64,000 nucleotides of DNA from Forficula auricularia (GCA_024734495.1 JALMQS010000085.1:25064920-25128919), one strand, 5' to 3'. Shown: positions 12,125 through 25,800, numbered from the stretch's first letter. Notes: generated by a model not told the origin, from the sequence alone. Numbers and translations: made by a program.

Positions 12125-12890
12125 TCTATAAATATGAACGGTGCTAAAATTTTATGTTATGTTTTTTTAACGTGACTGTACTTTTTACACTAATATATTC
12201 TCTTTATGAATGGATCGTTTCCAAGCCATTGATATATATCCCCTCAATTAAAAATAATCGCCCAAATATGTTTGTTTTTTATTTTTTATCAAAACTATGA
12301 GGTAAATAATTTTAATTTTTTTTCAAGTTACTCCGAATATATTATTCTAACAAATATTAGTTTTTTCATCAAGATGGTGAAAATCCTTCAATGAGCCGGG
12401 TTTTTTTCTCAAAGCCTTTTCCCGTGCAAAAAATTTAATTATACAAATGTAAGTAAAAATTACAAAAAAAATAACTTATTGTAAAATTAAAATTAAAAAA
12501 AAACTATATTATGTAAAAAAAAATCTACTGGGATCCATTTAAAAATGGTCCTTTTCTTTTTTCATTGTATTAAAGTTAAGATACTTCTTTTGGATTGTTA
12601 GAAGTAACTTTGTAATAAATTGTACATATTTTTTTATGGCTAATAAAACATCCTCTTAAAACTAAAAAAAAGTCCTTCAATGAAAAAAAATAAAATAATG
12701 ACTCATTTTCTCACCCTTTCCCAATCTATGTTACCATATGTAAAAAATTTCATTTTCAATTGCAATTATTCCATGTTTGGTGTAGTAAATAGTCTTCAAA
12801 TTTTAACATTGTGTTTATTATGTTTTTAATGACTTATATTCCAAGTTTCGAAGACTTCTTGAATTTTTTCATTTGTGAAAGAACTACCTT
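12125..12890 (-). repeat. Inverted counterpart of 5556-5790 with an internal extra segment
   Basis: The two ends (12125-12235 and 12780-12890) match 5556-5790 in reverse complement. The middle (about 12236-12780) has no counterpart there. Either an insertion here or a deletion in the other copy explains it. No ORF. Confidence 0.5.
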
Positions 12891-13794
12891 AAGATCCACA
12901 CCTCGATCCTGGGAGCCCCTGGTATTTAGACAACTATATTGGCATATCATTTAAGGGTATGACTACTGCACGACAAGACGGCGGCGCGTCCCTGCCTAAC
13001 ATCTCTTTGTACACTCAACATTAAAAAAAATCATTTTTTTTAATACATTATTATGAGAAGTTCAAAAAAAATTTATAATTAGGTAGACAAAATATTAATA
13101 AAAACAAAGACGCTAAGTGCAAGCCGACACACAAACCATAGGTATCGTAATTTTTTACATCCAAACTATTTATTTTATAGCAACCAAAAAATTATTTATT
13201 GAAAGTACTCAAACAGAGCCTCTAAGATAGAAAGGATGATTATTTTTACTTGCCCCTGAAAGTTGTCAAAGTGAAGATAGACTGTCTGATCTGTTATCTT
13301 TAATATCAAAAGAAAAAATCTAATGTGATATTTGAAAAATTATATTAAGCGGTTATCGATGAATTTTGCGAATAATAAAATACAATTTTCAAAAATGAAG
13401 GGTCATTTTTTGGACAGCATCCTCTGACTGAAAAGACACCGCTCGTCTCTGATATATACTAGTATATATTCAAATGTATATCTTGGTGAGGAGAGTGCTT
13501 CAATGTCCTTCAAGAACTGAGTGAGCAATCGTCAAGCTCTTTTATAATGACTCCACGTGTTGGATAGTGAACGCTCGGTGGTCTCAGTTTATTCACATAT
13601 GAACAGCAGAGCACGACGGCGTTAAATTGCAAAATATTATATTTAACTACATGTATGGATTGATGCTATGAAACTTCTAAAATATTCGTATTAAAATACA
13701 GTCGGATATATTAAAAAAAACATTATTAGTTCATAATATTGATGCGACTTTCAAACCATCAAATTCCCTCTCATTCCTATTTGATATTTTGTTT
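12891..13794. other. Non-coding stretch
   Basis: I see no gene or clear element. Confidence 0.45.
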
Positions 13795-13845
13795 AATGAA
13801 ATTGATGCGCGACGGAGTTACACCAAAAAGGTGCAGCCTCTAAAG
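13795..13845 (-). repeat. 3' tail of a LINE family also at 36620-36960
   Basis: GGAGTTACACCAAAAAGGTG is shared with 36631-36650, where it follows an RT C-terminus on the minus strand. The tail is interrupted at CTCTAAAG by the hAT element that follows. Confidence 0.6.
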
Positions 13846-14571
13846 CATTGGTACCCAAAGTGGTCTATATCGACCTCCAGGGGTCGACTATGATCTGCTA
13901 GGGGTCCATGTCGACGAAAAAAAATTGGAGTCTATGAGATATAAATGGGGGTCCCCTATAGTTCTCATTTAAACAGGTCGTTACTTTAATTTTGGCTTTC
14001 CCTGAATGGAATAATCCACATACACAGATAGATTTGTTGCTTAGTTTTTACGTGAAAGCGTGACAAACATACTGACAGAACACTACGGTTTTGTATACAA
14101 ACTTATATTCGCAATTATACCTACTATTAGTAACGAAATGGGGATTTTATAGCGCACTATTTTATTCTATTTAATACAGCCAATGACATATTATTTTAAA
14201 TTTAAAATTAATTACATGTATTAAAGTACGCTGCCTGTCGAAAAGCAGATTTTTTGCTCTTTTTGAGTCTGTTTTAGAGTTTTTTGATGATAAAGATCCA
14301 ATTTTTAAAACAAAATTTAATCAAGTGGAAGCCAGACATAAAATTAATAAATGTATAAAACTTGATATGTGATTTTTTAAGTTTTTCTCACTACACTTTA
14401 CTACAGTTAGAAATGTAAATCTTTCAACGTGAGTATCACTATACCAACTATTAAAAATACATTTGAAGTTGATGAATTTTCAAAAATGAAATATCAGCTA
14501 AGCAAGGGGTCTAGCCAAAATCGAAAAACATGGCAAGTGGTCTACGAGTCAAAAAAGTTTGGGGACCACTG
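13846..14571 (+). mobile_element. hAT transposon deletion derivative
   Basis: This 726 bp element is bounded by diverged inverted ends CATTGGTACCCAAAGTGG and CAGTGGTCCCCAAACTTTTT (complement of the right end). It is flanked by an 8 bp duplication (CTCTAAAG at 13838-13845, CTCTAAAA at 14572-14579), the hAT hallmark. Inside, on the + strand at about 14225-14370, is a short readable segment containing FFALFESVLEFFDDKDPIF, which resembles ZBED/SCAND3-type hAT transposases. It is non-autonomous, and it sits inside a LINE 3' tail. Confidence 0.85.
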
Positions 14572-14579
14572 CTCTAAAA

Positions 14580-16776
14580 GCAATCGTAAATATTATTAAC
14601 TCAATTTTTTTTCTTTTTATTTTCTTTTATTTTTCATTTATATTTTCATCACTTTCAAAATAAACGGCTCATTTAATTTAGTTAATTCCAGAGGATCCTC
14701 TTCGTCAAGGTCTCTGTGTCTGAGCACCTGCCTAGCGCCTAGCGTGGTATAGTTAATAAACAAAGTTTAAATCTTCAAAAACATCTTAAAATATTTATCT
14801 TCTAAAAGCATTTTTTTTTAATTCTCTGTAATCTTCTAGTTCTCTATCTCTTCTATGTTATTAACCCTTAAAATTTTTGGTTATACCTAAGAACAGAAAA
14901 AAATTAGTGGCACCAACTTAGATTAGATTAATACTTGACAACACTGTTTTCCTTTCTCAATATGGGTTTAAATAGTTATAAATTAAATCTGCCGACTCTT
15001 TTGAAATGAGTGAAGAAGATTCCTCGACTGAGACAAAACGTGCTATTATGGAGTTCTAAAAAACCGTTCCATTTCGATAATCATTTCTCTAAAGGTCCCC
15101 TGAGATTGTATTAGCTATTTTGATTCTCTTCGAACTAAATTTTTAAATCACACTTATAATCATTTTGTGGGAGTATTTCAATTACATTCACGAAATTAAT
15201 AAATAAATAAAGAGATTTATTTAAATTAAAAAAAAAATACAAAATAAATCTTTCTTCAGTTCCCGAAAATTTTTTAAAATCAAAAATTCACTTGGCTATG
15301 CAATTGTGGGAGCTTATTTTAATTAGCTTTCTAGTTTCGCTTAAAATTTTATTTTTAGCCATGTAGTTTTTGTCTGAATAGGAGTTTATTTCTATTTTTT
15401 AATAATTTTAAATAATAGCATGTTTTTTTTAAATTCTTTTGTTTTTACAAATATATTTTTTATTTTATACTTTTTAGTCTTTTACGATGGATAGAAAACA
15501 CCTGTATTAAAGTGTAGGTACTAAAAGTACTATTATAAAATATATTTTTTAAAGCTTCGATTATATTTTTCTCTTTTTTAAATTGCCAAGATAAATACTA
15601 TGTGAGCGACATTTCAAATAAGGAAGCTAAGTGACGTACCGCATATCCAGGATCCCATACTTTATATTATCCAAATAGAGAATGAGATAATTTGTGGGGG
15701 TTCTCACAATTTTAAATTAAGGCGGTTCTGAACGCCAATAGGTACAAAAATAACCTATAAATACCAATTTGAGGTTTCCTCCATTGTTAATGAGATCTTT
15801 TACAGTGATACCTCACGATCTCATGAAAAAATAAGTATTTTTTTTATTGTTGAACTCACAAAAAATTTGACCCCCCCCCCCCCCAAACATTAATACGATT
15901 TTCGAGAAAAATTAATACAACTAACATGTGAATTTCAAGTTGCATTTTATTTTGCAGTGCTAGCTACAAACCGGACAGCTAGGCCGACATTATGGAGTTA
16001 TTAGTAGGGTCCCATTTTACTTTTAAACCGAACCCTGAAATTAGGCTTGATAAAATATCAAGCAGAAATAATACGCACACTGGAACCATGCATGTTAGTA
16101 AAAAATGAAAATATATTAATATTCTTCTACTTCGTGAATTTTATCAAATTAGTGAACTAATTCTACAAATCTAGTTATTTATATCGATAATACAATAATT
16201 TTATTGTTCATAGCCGCATATAAGTAAAATATAATGGGAGTAATTTTCCAATAAATGAATAAATCAAATCATACCGTTTAAGAAATTATAAAAAAATTCC
16301 TTGCTCCCGTTTTATTTAGATAAAGAAATATATAATAATAAAGATAAGTATACTAGTTAAGCTGACATGGTTTGATGAATTTAGAATATGTGAGTCAATT
16401 AAAGTTTTTATACAAGGAAATTTGTCTAATATTATGTTTAAGTTTAAGATATGTGGGTATGTAATTATAGTTCTCTGATGAAACATCTTTTAATTTTTTT
16501 ACTTAGAATCAAGACCATTCGCAGAATTTATTCTGGGGGAGGGATATGATGAATGCTGAAACATGAATGTTTTTATTTTAGTTTGGAGAAGTAAGTGTGG
16601 GTTTTTAATAGTAAGGAAAACAGGATTGAAGATGGCCTATCCAAATAAACATAGAAATATACTTATATATATAAATAGGTCACGTTTCATTCATTCATTC
16701 ATTCATCCACGCACATCCCAAACCGTTGGACCTAGAAAGATTAAATTCGGAATGTATATACTTTATACGACTTATG
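14580..16776. other. Non-coding stretch with family D fragment
   Basis: I see no gene. A (C)14 tract lies near 15872. At 15955-16035 is a repeat fragment (family D) shared with 35515-35590 and 40625-40735, ending in an ACCGAACCCTGAAA-like block. The 106-codon frame at 16563-16883 includes an ATTC microsatellite and is not a gene. Confidence 0.5.
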
Positions 16777-16960
16777 GAAAAAAGGGCCAATCTGCAAATT
16801 CTAGAATGTTTTTCAAACGGAAAACTGCGATTTGGATTAATTTAAATGCAGTTTGGCTCTTTTGCTTTTCATATTTAAGTTGATTTCAGTTTGGCTCCTG
16901 CAGATTGGCCCAAATTAATTGATGACCCTGGGCGGGTAAAATCAGATTGGCCCTTTTTCC
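16777..16960. mobile_element. Small MITE with GGAAAAAAGGGCCAATCTG ends
   Basis: A 184 bp unit with about 18 bp inverted ends (16777-16794 and 16943-16960). An extra internal half copy, GCAGATTGGCCC, lies near 16900. No ORF and no certain target duplication were seen, so the superfamily is unassigned. Confidence 0.6.
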
Positions 16961-16984
16961 TCAACACCATCATGATATGTTCTA

Positions 16985-17120
16985 GTTTTAAACTAAAAAT
17001 GAGAAAATTATTATTTTTAGACGAAATATGTTTTGATCTTACGCAAAATCAAAAATTGTATTAAAACATCTATTTTGGGGAAAGTCGATTTTTTGTAAGG
17101 AAAAAATGAAAAATTATTTG
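16985..17120 (+). repeat. Interspersed repeat family C, copy 1
   Basis: It shares CGAAATATGTTTTGATCTTA and AAAAATGAAAAATTATTTGT, with similar spacing, with 18345-18485. Those copies flank Kazal exon 1. Non-coding. Confidence 0.6.
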
Positions 17121-17381
17121 TTACCAAGGGTGTAGGATATCAGAGGGGAAAAAATGGTGCAAGAAAATAACAAATTTTATATTTTTAGACAATTTTTGTA
17201 CTTGTTATATAAATAACATAAAACTAGAGCTAATATTTAATTTCGATTGCTACGAATATCTGAACCTCAAAATTAAATAGACTTGATAATAATAAAGAAT
17301 AAAGAATATTGTTTATCAGTAATTAATTATTATATAACTTTTAGAGGATACATTTTCAAAAAATGGCTTAAATTTTTTAGG

Positions 17382-17430
17382 CTGATGATGACACTGATAT
17401 AAATAAAGTGGTCGAAACGGACATATTGAC
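17382..17430 (+). ncRNA. Hammerhead-like motif, stem III degenerate
   Basis: GG-CTGATGA (17384-17390), an extra T, then a bulged stem II GACAC/GTGGTC around an AT-rich loop, then GAAA (17416-17419) and CGGAC. The core is intact, but the ACGT-type stem III is not present. No inverted partner arm was seen here. Possibly a decayed Penelope-like remnant. Confidence 0.4.
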
Positions 17431-17469
17431 AATTTTTTTTTTAATAATATAACCTGTGTTATGTTTTTA

Positions 17470-17800
17470 CAAAAACTAATGAGCTCTTAATGCTCCAAAA
17501 CTACATGTGAAATTTCGTTTTGATATTCACACTAGTTTTTGAGCTAGTGCACAAAAAATTCGGTAACGCACATAATAATGTACTAACAGACATTTTAACA
17601 AAACAGTTATAATCTCTAAAAATATAAGTTTTTCGATGATCACTTATTAGGGCTTTTTTTGTAGACCAAAAATGCCATGGTTTCGCCCAATAATTTTAAT
17701 CAAAATAGTTTTTTAGATATTTCGAAAAAACGAAGCAAAAAATCCCACTTTTTTCATGTACGATTACAATACTTGACCATACCCTGTATAGTAAAGTAAT
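17470..17800 (-). repeat. Interspersed repeat family A
   Basis: Contains CACACTAGTTTTTGAGCTAG and, further on, ATTACAATACTTGACCATAC, in the order seen reversed at 42035-42390. It lies just upstream of Kazal exon 1. Unclassified. Confidence 0.7.
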
Positions 17801-17875
17801 AATAATTTAAATATAATATTATAAATTACATATATATCTGTTGAGAGTGACACGTTTTCTTTTGTATTGTTTCAG

Positions 17876-18011
17876 AACCGTCTTGGGCAGCGAGAGATTC
17901 GAGTTGTCCACGTATTTGTCCTCAAACAAGTGCAAGTGATCCTGTCTGCGGAAGCGATGGATTCATTTACCCGAGTTTGTGCGAAATGAGGAAGAAAAAA
18001 TTGCGGAAAGG
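17876..18011 (+). CDS. Kazal gene exon 1 in window: first domain, C1-C5
   Basis: Acceptor TTTCAG at 17870-17875; the first two bases complete a codon begun upstream. It encodes SSCPRICPQ, then [18 protein letters not shown]. As written, the frame runs through (A)6 at 17995-18000 into KKKLRKG and loses the fifth Cys. With one A fewer it reads KNCGKG, matching KNCG and QNCG in sister exons, and the downstream phase then also fits exon 2. I infer a one-base insertion, either a sequencing error or real. The donor is the GT at 18012-18013. Confidence 0.85.
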
Positions 18012-21000
18012 GTATATTCAATTTTTCCTTTATATAATTTCTTTGACTATTATGACATTCACTAATAATTAATTATGATCTGAAAGAATCTTTTGGATTG
18101 GAGGAAATTAATTAAAATTTTATTGTGTTTTCTAATACATAATTAAGTGTCGAAACATTGTCTATTATTACATTAAAAATATCCAAACTAGGAGTGGTTT
18201 TAGTCATATTTATTAGTAATAGATTCTTTTGTGTTTTAATAAAATATGTATATACTGTTCAAAATAAATATGCTTCCATTTTATAGTTTCATGTATTCGA
18301 ATATAGGCTATCTATGATATATCTGTCTGTAAGTCCGTTTTCGTTTTGATTTCAAAATGAGAAAGATGTGATTTTTAAACGAAATATGTTTTGATCTTAC
18401 ACACAATCAAAAATCGTATTAAAACTTTATATGTTATTTTGGATAAGATAGATTTTTTGTGGTGGGAAAATGAAAAATTATTTGTAATTAGAGCATAAGG
18501 CCACATTTACAGGAATAAATATTTTTATAGTTGGATAGTAAGATATGTACAGTGCCTTAACTAATCTTTGAAGGCAAAGAGAAACAAAGAGGTTAGTCCT
18601 CTGCTTGATGCAAATAAACATACACACATATATCATCACGATATATATGTGTGTATGTTTATTTGCATCAAGCAGAGGACAACCTCTTTGTTTCTCTTTG
18701 TGAATCAACAACTCTGCTACTCTCGGCAAAACAAAAACTTTTCAATTAAATCTTTGAAGGGCCATGTGCTAGGTTTTAATTTCGAGCCGCCTATTTTTAG
18801 TAAATATTAATCAAACGAGTGAAATAACGAATTTTTTTAAGAGCTTAATTATATTATAAGAGTCGTCAGTAATCAGCAATTTAATTATCAGTTTCAATAT
18901 TTTCATTTCGTGGGCTTTTTCAGGGCCCCTGCATGCTGTGCCTTGTGTGGGTGCACATGTTCTACTTGCCTAGTTAAGGCAATAGATATATATTTAATGT
19001 TTTTTGTTTCTTAGGATCAATATATGCCGTGTCAGGATCGAATGGTTGCTATCGTTCCTCTGGCTCGCTTTGTGACCACAAGTGCACTCGCGAGAGAGAC
19101 CCTGTTTGTGGAACTGATGGGCGCACATACCTCAACAAGTGTCTAGCCAGAGTTGAAGTTTGCAGGTAATTTCGGAAGAATAACTTTTTAAAAATATTTC
19201 TAGTGAATGTTGTCTTTTTTAGAGGATACTTTAATACTTTAGATATTTATATACAAGTTATTAGATAAAAAAAGTCATAAGAAAGATGCAATAAATATAT
19301 GAGAAGTGATGGAAGGCAGCCCAAGGATAATGAAAAAACATCGAATAAAATAGATTTATTGGATAGTCATTTTTCCCCCACTCAAAAACCGAAGTTTCGG
19401 AGGATTCTCCCCCTTCTTCAGGGTTTAAAAGGGATCAATGAGAAAAACATACAAGATATTTCGTTCCTTCAGCAGGGCTCGAAATTTGTTTTAAGGTAAA
19501 AAATTATATTGATGCCTTTGTTAAGAGGGGTGAATTTCGAGCACTGTTGAAGGAGAGAAGAGAGAAGTATCTTGTATGCTTCCCTCATTGACCCCTTTTA
19601 AACCCTGAAGAAGGATGGAAGATTATCCGAAACATCTGGTTTTTGAATGGGGAAAAATTAATAACTGTCCAATAAATCTATATTATTCGAGAGAATTTTT
19701 TTAATTATCCTTGGGCTGATCACTTGTCAATTAAAATTTCTACCAGTCCGTCTCTACAAAGAGAAAAAAATTTCTAATATGTATTTCTTTTTTTGATTTA
19801 TTTATTATAAATTTTCCGCAGTCTCTTCAGCTCCTTCAGATCTTGATATCTAGATATAACATAATATCCCTAAAGTGGCCTGCATATATTATCTATAGAT
19901 ATGAGTAATGATCCGTAGCGTAACATTTTGTTCTACTGCCCATATTACGGTTATCGAGACACTAAAATGTCCCATATTTACGCAAGATTTGAAAAAGCAA
20001 AATGTATATTAATAAAATATTTGAAAATGTTTCTTTTGAACAAATAAAAATTGGCCAAGTGAAAAAGAAAAACTGTATGTAAGTTATAGTGTAAAAGGAG
20101 AAATATGAATTATACAATTTAGTGTAAAATTATACAATTTAGTGTAAAAGGAGAAATATGAATTATACAATTTATGTTGAAGCATGGGCAACAATACAAA
20201 AAGAAATTCTTCTATGATCAACAGATCCACAGATGAGGGCTGATATTATCAAAGTAAAAAATTAAATAAATACATATATATGCGATATATATATTTTTAT
20301 AATTCAATTAAAGAAAGAAAAAAGAGATAATAAAACAAAGAAAAAAGAAAAACATATGATGTGATTCCCAATATGTTTATTTAAAAAATATTAAATTATT
20401 GGCACATCTTAAAAAAAACATGTTTTCATTTCCTAAATATGTCTACTGTATGTGTCCTTGATATTTGATTGATTAACTTACTCAAAATTAATCCAAATTC
20501 AGGCCCTTTGTGCGCCTTCAATGTAGGCAACCAGATAAACTAATTTGAATCCTTCATTATAAAATCTAAAAATTAATTATAATTTTTTACAATATAGGTG
20601 TTCCTATTTCAAGAATTGTTCTCTAGTATTAAAAGATAAAATGCCAAATAAAAAATCAGTGGAATTTTGCTTAAAAATGCATGGGAAGATAGATATCGGG
20701 CAACTGGATCGTGAATTATACAGACACGACGGCGGTCTGACTGAGAAAAGAGTATTTGATTCAAAATATAAATTAGTATCAGAAGTTTTAAAATAATTTT
20801 TTTAGTCCCACTACATCGTAATAAAAAATGCACAACATCTCTATCCCACAATGCAAGATACGTAATATCTTGGAAATTATGGAAAAATTAGTCATCATCA
20901 ATTTAAAATTGAATAAAATTTATAATTCTGAGTTTATCATGAAAAAAGCGACACATCGTGTGTTTTGTTAGTGTTTTTTTTAATGAATATATCAAACATA

Positions 21001-22807
21001 ATGCGGTTTATTTAAAAAAGTTCTAATAATAAGGTATTTACCACACGTGATTGCTGCAAGAGCTCTTATCTTTGGATATTTGCCTGAATTTTTTCGACTT
21101 TGACATTGAATATCTATCTGTTTGTCAAATTTCAAGTTTCTGGCTTTAATAGAGTTGCGTTACATGTATAGTAAAACGGCACAGACATTGAAGTCCCTCC
21201 AAAAGTGTTCCGTGTTTTACCTTTTTTGATATGGGACCCTAAATATTCTTAAATTATCTATTAAAATTTCAATTTTAAAATTATTTTATAAACACTACTT
21301 GCCTCGTATTTTGAATTGAAAAGGCATCTATGACCCGAATAAAATCAATAAATTTACATTTGGATAAATTTACTTCCCTTATTGGGAAATTTAAAGATAT
21401 GCTTTGAAAAAGGACATCAACCTTATTAGGTAAGCTGGAAATGGAAGAATTTAGAATAGAGAAATTATCTTAAACAGGTTATTGATATTAATACAATATA
21501 TGATATGATTTATAACTATATATTCTTCCAAAATGATAATTCAGACGTGTTAACCTGGTTTCAATGGAAAAATTTTTTAAAAAAGAAATACCATTTTATA
21601 CCGCTCAAATAATAAAGAATCATATCAAAAATTATTTTGAGATTCGTTGAGAACCGATTTTTTTTAACCAATATATTTTATAAGGTCGACTCATAATATA
21701 TGTCGTATTTCTAGATAAAATTTATATTATTTTAATTTTGAAAAATAATTTGATTTAACCATCAATTTCGGGTTAGGCTAGGGTAGCGAAGCATCCGGCT
21801 AAAATCTGACCCCGGGGTAGAGACAAATTTTAAAAAATAATTAGTATCGTAAATTGGCTAGAAAGGGCGAAAAGCCAAAAAGAAAAAAAACATCATTATT
21901 GTGGACAACATACTCTAAACTTCTTTCCATTTAATGGTCAAAAAAATTGAGCGTGGCGTTTTGGTCTGTAAGAAAGCTTATACAGAGAACACGTGATATT
22001 AATTATTTTGTCAAAATATATGTTTCTATGTGATTACGTTATTAAATTTTATGTAGGCTCTAGCTCAAAAACTAGTGTGAATATTAAAGCTGAATTAGGC
22101 GGATTGTTGCGTCAAACCAGTTTTAGGACTGTATACACGATCATGATAATTATGCAGAAAAACTGGTGTTTTCAACATATCTCAAAAAGGCTAAAACAAT
22201 TAAGGAAATCATACAAAAAATATATATAGTGAACATCGAAAAATTATATTTTGAAAGAAATTAATTTATGTCTACCATAAATGTCTCTACATTTTTCTGT
22301 GAGTTGTCAAATTTCTAGAAATATAAATTAATAAAAGTTTTATTATTATTATTATCCGAGTTATTGCACTTTCTCAGCTTTCGCTGGAAAACTTTTACCT
22401 ATCCCTTTAGATCTTATTTGGGTTTAGGCTCGGTCGATGTGGAAAGGGAATTCACCCTAGCCCACATGATCCATCCTCCGGATAATCTTCAATTCAAGAA
22501 TCTGCGCACAATGTGGCATGTTTGCAGAATAACGATCTTTTGTGTTATATTGAAGACCCATTTAGGCATATCGATCTTCGCCAGATTCCTCTCAAAATTC
22601 CGCGTTACAACTGCTTCCGCGGAAATTACCAAGGGGATGATATTGATCCTTTCCAACTTCCAAATTGTCTTGATTTGAAACGCCAAGTCTTCATATTTTC
22701 TAACTTTTTCTACCTCTGTGGACCGGATGTTATGTGTCAGAGGGATGGCGACGTCAATGAGTGTGGCTGATTTATCGGTCTTGTTGATGATCACAATATC
22801 TGGCTTG

Positions 22808-22838
<31 letters not shown>

Positions 22839-25800
22839 TACGTAGAGTAATAGTAAGAGAAAATCAAAGAAGAATGTGAACAAACTAGAAACAAGGTTCA
22901 AAAACAAATGCCCATTATAATTACGGTGTACGAAATATGATAGAAATTCTTGGACGACTTATTGGAAACTAATCAATTTTTTAACTAAATTTATTTGGAT
23001 GTTTTTATTTTAATAGAGTAGGCATTGAAATCTCTCACGTTGGTGCCTGCAACAACATTTCTGCCCATCGGGAAAACTGTCCTGTTTCCTGCAAACATGC
23101 TCCTCTGGACGGCCCGGTCTGCGGATCTGACGGAAACGTCTACAACAACACTTGTATGATGAAATTACTCACTTGCGGGTATGACTCACAGGCCTTTAAC
23201 CACAACGGATCATTTTAGAATTAGAGATTAATCGATATCCGGATTGATTTACTTCCAGTCAAGGTGTTGTGAGAACGTCGAAAAAATACTGCCAAACCAC
23301 GAGACATTGCCGAGAGAGCTGTTGGCGAGTGGCGAAACCCACCTGCGGTTCCGATGGTAAAGTCTATCCCAACGCCTGTCGGATGAAAACCAAAAATTGC
23401 GGGTAAATTGTTTTTATCAACTAATTAATTTAAGTGTGATAAATCTTTAATCTTCACAAAAAAGAGCCTTTTTTTGTCTTAAGATATTGTATTGTTTATC
23501 ATTTTAGTACAATGACGTAGATGACTTTTTACTCTAAAAATAGTTCGAGTTTATTCATGTGTAATTTATAATATCTAAAATTTTCATTCAAAATAGGCCA
23601 AAGATTCTCGTAAAGCTGGGTGTACTAAAAATATTGGTGATTGATATTTCATGTTGATGACCAAGTTGAGGTAAAATCAAATGAGTTTGATATTGCAGGT
23701 CGACAAGGTTGGCGACTAAGTTGATCGTCTTAATATATAGTATTTTTTTCTTCTTATTTTTCATAAATAGTCGAGAACTTTATTGTACGAAAAACTCAAA
23801 ATACACCCAACTCTTTTTTTAAACGGTAGATACGTTCCTCAGAAATTACGTGTAAAAAGGGTTGGGTGTATTTGAAAAAATGTCTAATTACACTGCTCGA
23901 CAAAAATTAAACAAAAATTTGTCCCCGTAAAATTAACAATGGATTCTAGTAGAGTTTTATACGCATGCAATTTACCGATTTTTTACGACACGTCAGAGTT
24001 TTGAAATATTATTGGTCAAAATGACGTCATTTTGACTTATTTTCGAGTCCGAATAAATATTAAAAATATTTTGTTGATGTAATAGAAAACAACTTCCTCT
24101 TTGATTTTCAAATTACCACTTGTTTTTAAGCTCAATTAGAACTCGAGCTATAACTAAAAAACTAAGACCTTATGTTTATTAATTATCCTTTATAATCATG
24201 TAGTTTTAGTTTTTTAGTTATAACTCGAGTTCTAATTGAGCTAATAACAAGTGGTAATTTGAAAATCAAAGAGGAAGCTGTTTTCTATTACGTCAACAAA
24301 ATATTTTGATTTCAAATATTGCTGTTTAATATTTAATGGGACTCGAAAATAGGTCAAAATGGCCTTTTTCGTCATTTTGACCGATAATATCTCAAAACTC
24401 TGACGTGTTGTAAAAAATCGGGAAATTGCTTGATAATCAGGGTATAAAACTCTACTGGAATCCATTGTTAGGTTTACGGGGAGAAATTTTTGTTTAGTAG
24501 TGTTATTAATTCAATAATTTTAAAAATCACCTTATAAAAAAATGAAAACCAAAGAAAGGAAGACTTTTTTGAACTGTTCGAAATTCGTTTAAAAAAAAGT
24601 TGGGTGTACTAAAAAGTTCAAAAGACAATAGATGAACTTTAAACTTTTTCAGCTAATACCTATATGTCTTTGGAATTATTTATAGCATTCGGTATCTAAT
24701 TAGTCTAAACGTGTTGTGACATATCGGCACTTTTTACTGTCTAGTATAGCAGAGTAATCCAGTAGTAGCAAATATTTGTTATCACTTATTAAAGAGTACT
24801 TTCTTAATAAAATGTCTTTAATTATAAAGAGTGAAATTTACAAATAATTAACTAACAATAAATTTTAATTTTATTAATAATACTCGTATAAAATTGAAAG
24901 AAAATAATTAAAAATCTACATTATTTAGAATAAATCTACAAAATTTAAATTTTTTTGAATTTTTAGTGAAATCACACATAATTACTATAATTATTTATTG
25001 AACAAGAACAAATAATAGTACAATACAACTACGACGTTTTAATCGACTTATTATGCGATTGTTCTCAAATATGAGCACCCACTCCGATTTTAGGTTGAGA
25101 ACGATCGCAGAATAAGTCGATCGAAACGTCGTAGTTATATTGTAGTATTTGTTCTTGTTCAATAAATAATTATAATTAATTATGTGTGATTTCACTAAAA
25201 ATTCCAATTTTAATCAAATTCTTCATAAAAATAAAAGCTTCAACAAAATGTAACCCAGAAAATTAAACTAGTATGTTCGGACACACTGGTTGGTATCTAC
25301 GCCATTGGATTAGTATAATATTAAATTTTATATCTTATTCGTTTTTTTTTATTTTTTTTTTTTTTTACAATAAGAAATATAAAAGGATATATTATATTTT
25401 ATTGTTCACTGTCAAAAAATCAACGACAATTGTTTACCCGTTGCAATTATTGCAAATTTATTTACTAGAAATTATCGTGACTTCATCTTTATAACTAAAA
25501 TTCTGCTGAATAATGCCTATTTTATTCAAGAGAAAAATTTTCTCATCTCATTTACTTTGCAGAATAAGACCTCCCAGTGAGAAAAAGATTTTACTCTTTT
25601 TGACCTAAAGACAAATCAAAGGTGAAACATGACTAAACATATTCGGTGAAATACTGTAAAATTGCTCTGGATTAAAAAAAAAAAGGAAATTTATTTAGAT
25701 TCTAGCACAGTTCGAGTGAGAATAATTTGCAAAGCGTTCTGTTTTAAATTATTATTAAATCGCTACTAGGGTTGCCACTTTCTCGAACACGTTTTCTTTT

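Noticed and set aside
16563..16883. 106-codon open frame on the + strand
   Set aside because: It runs through an ATTC microsatellite and into a MITE.
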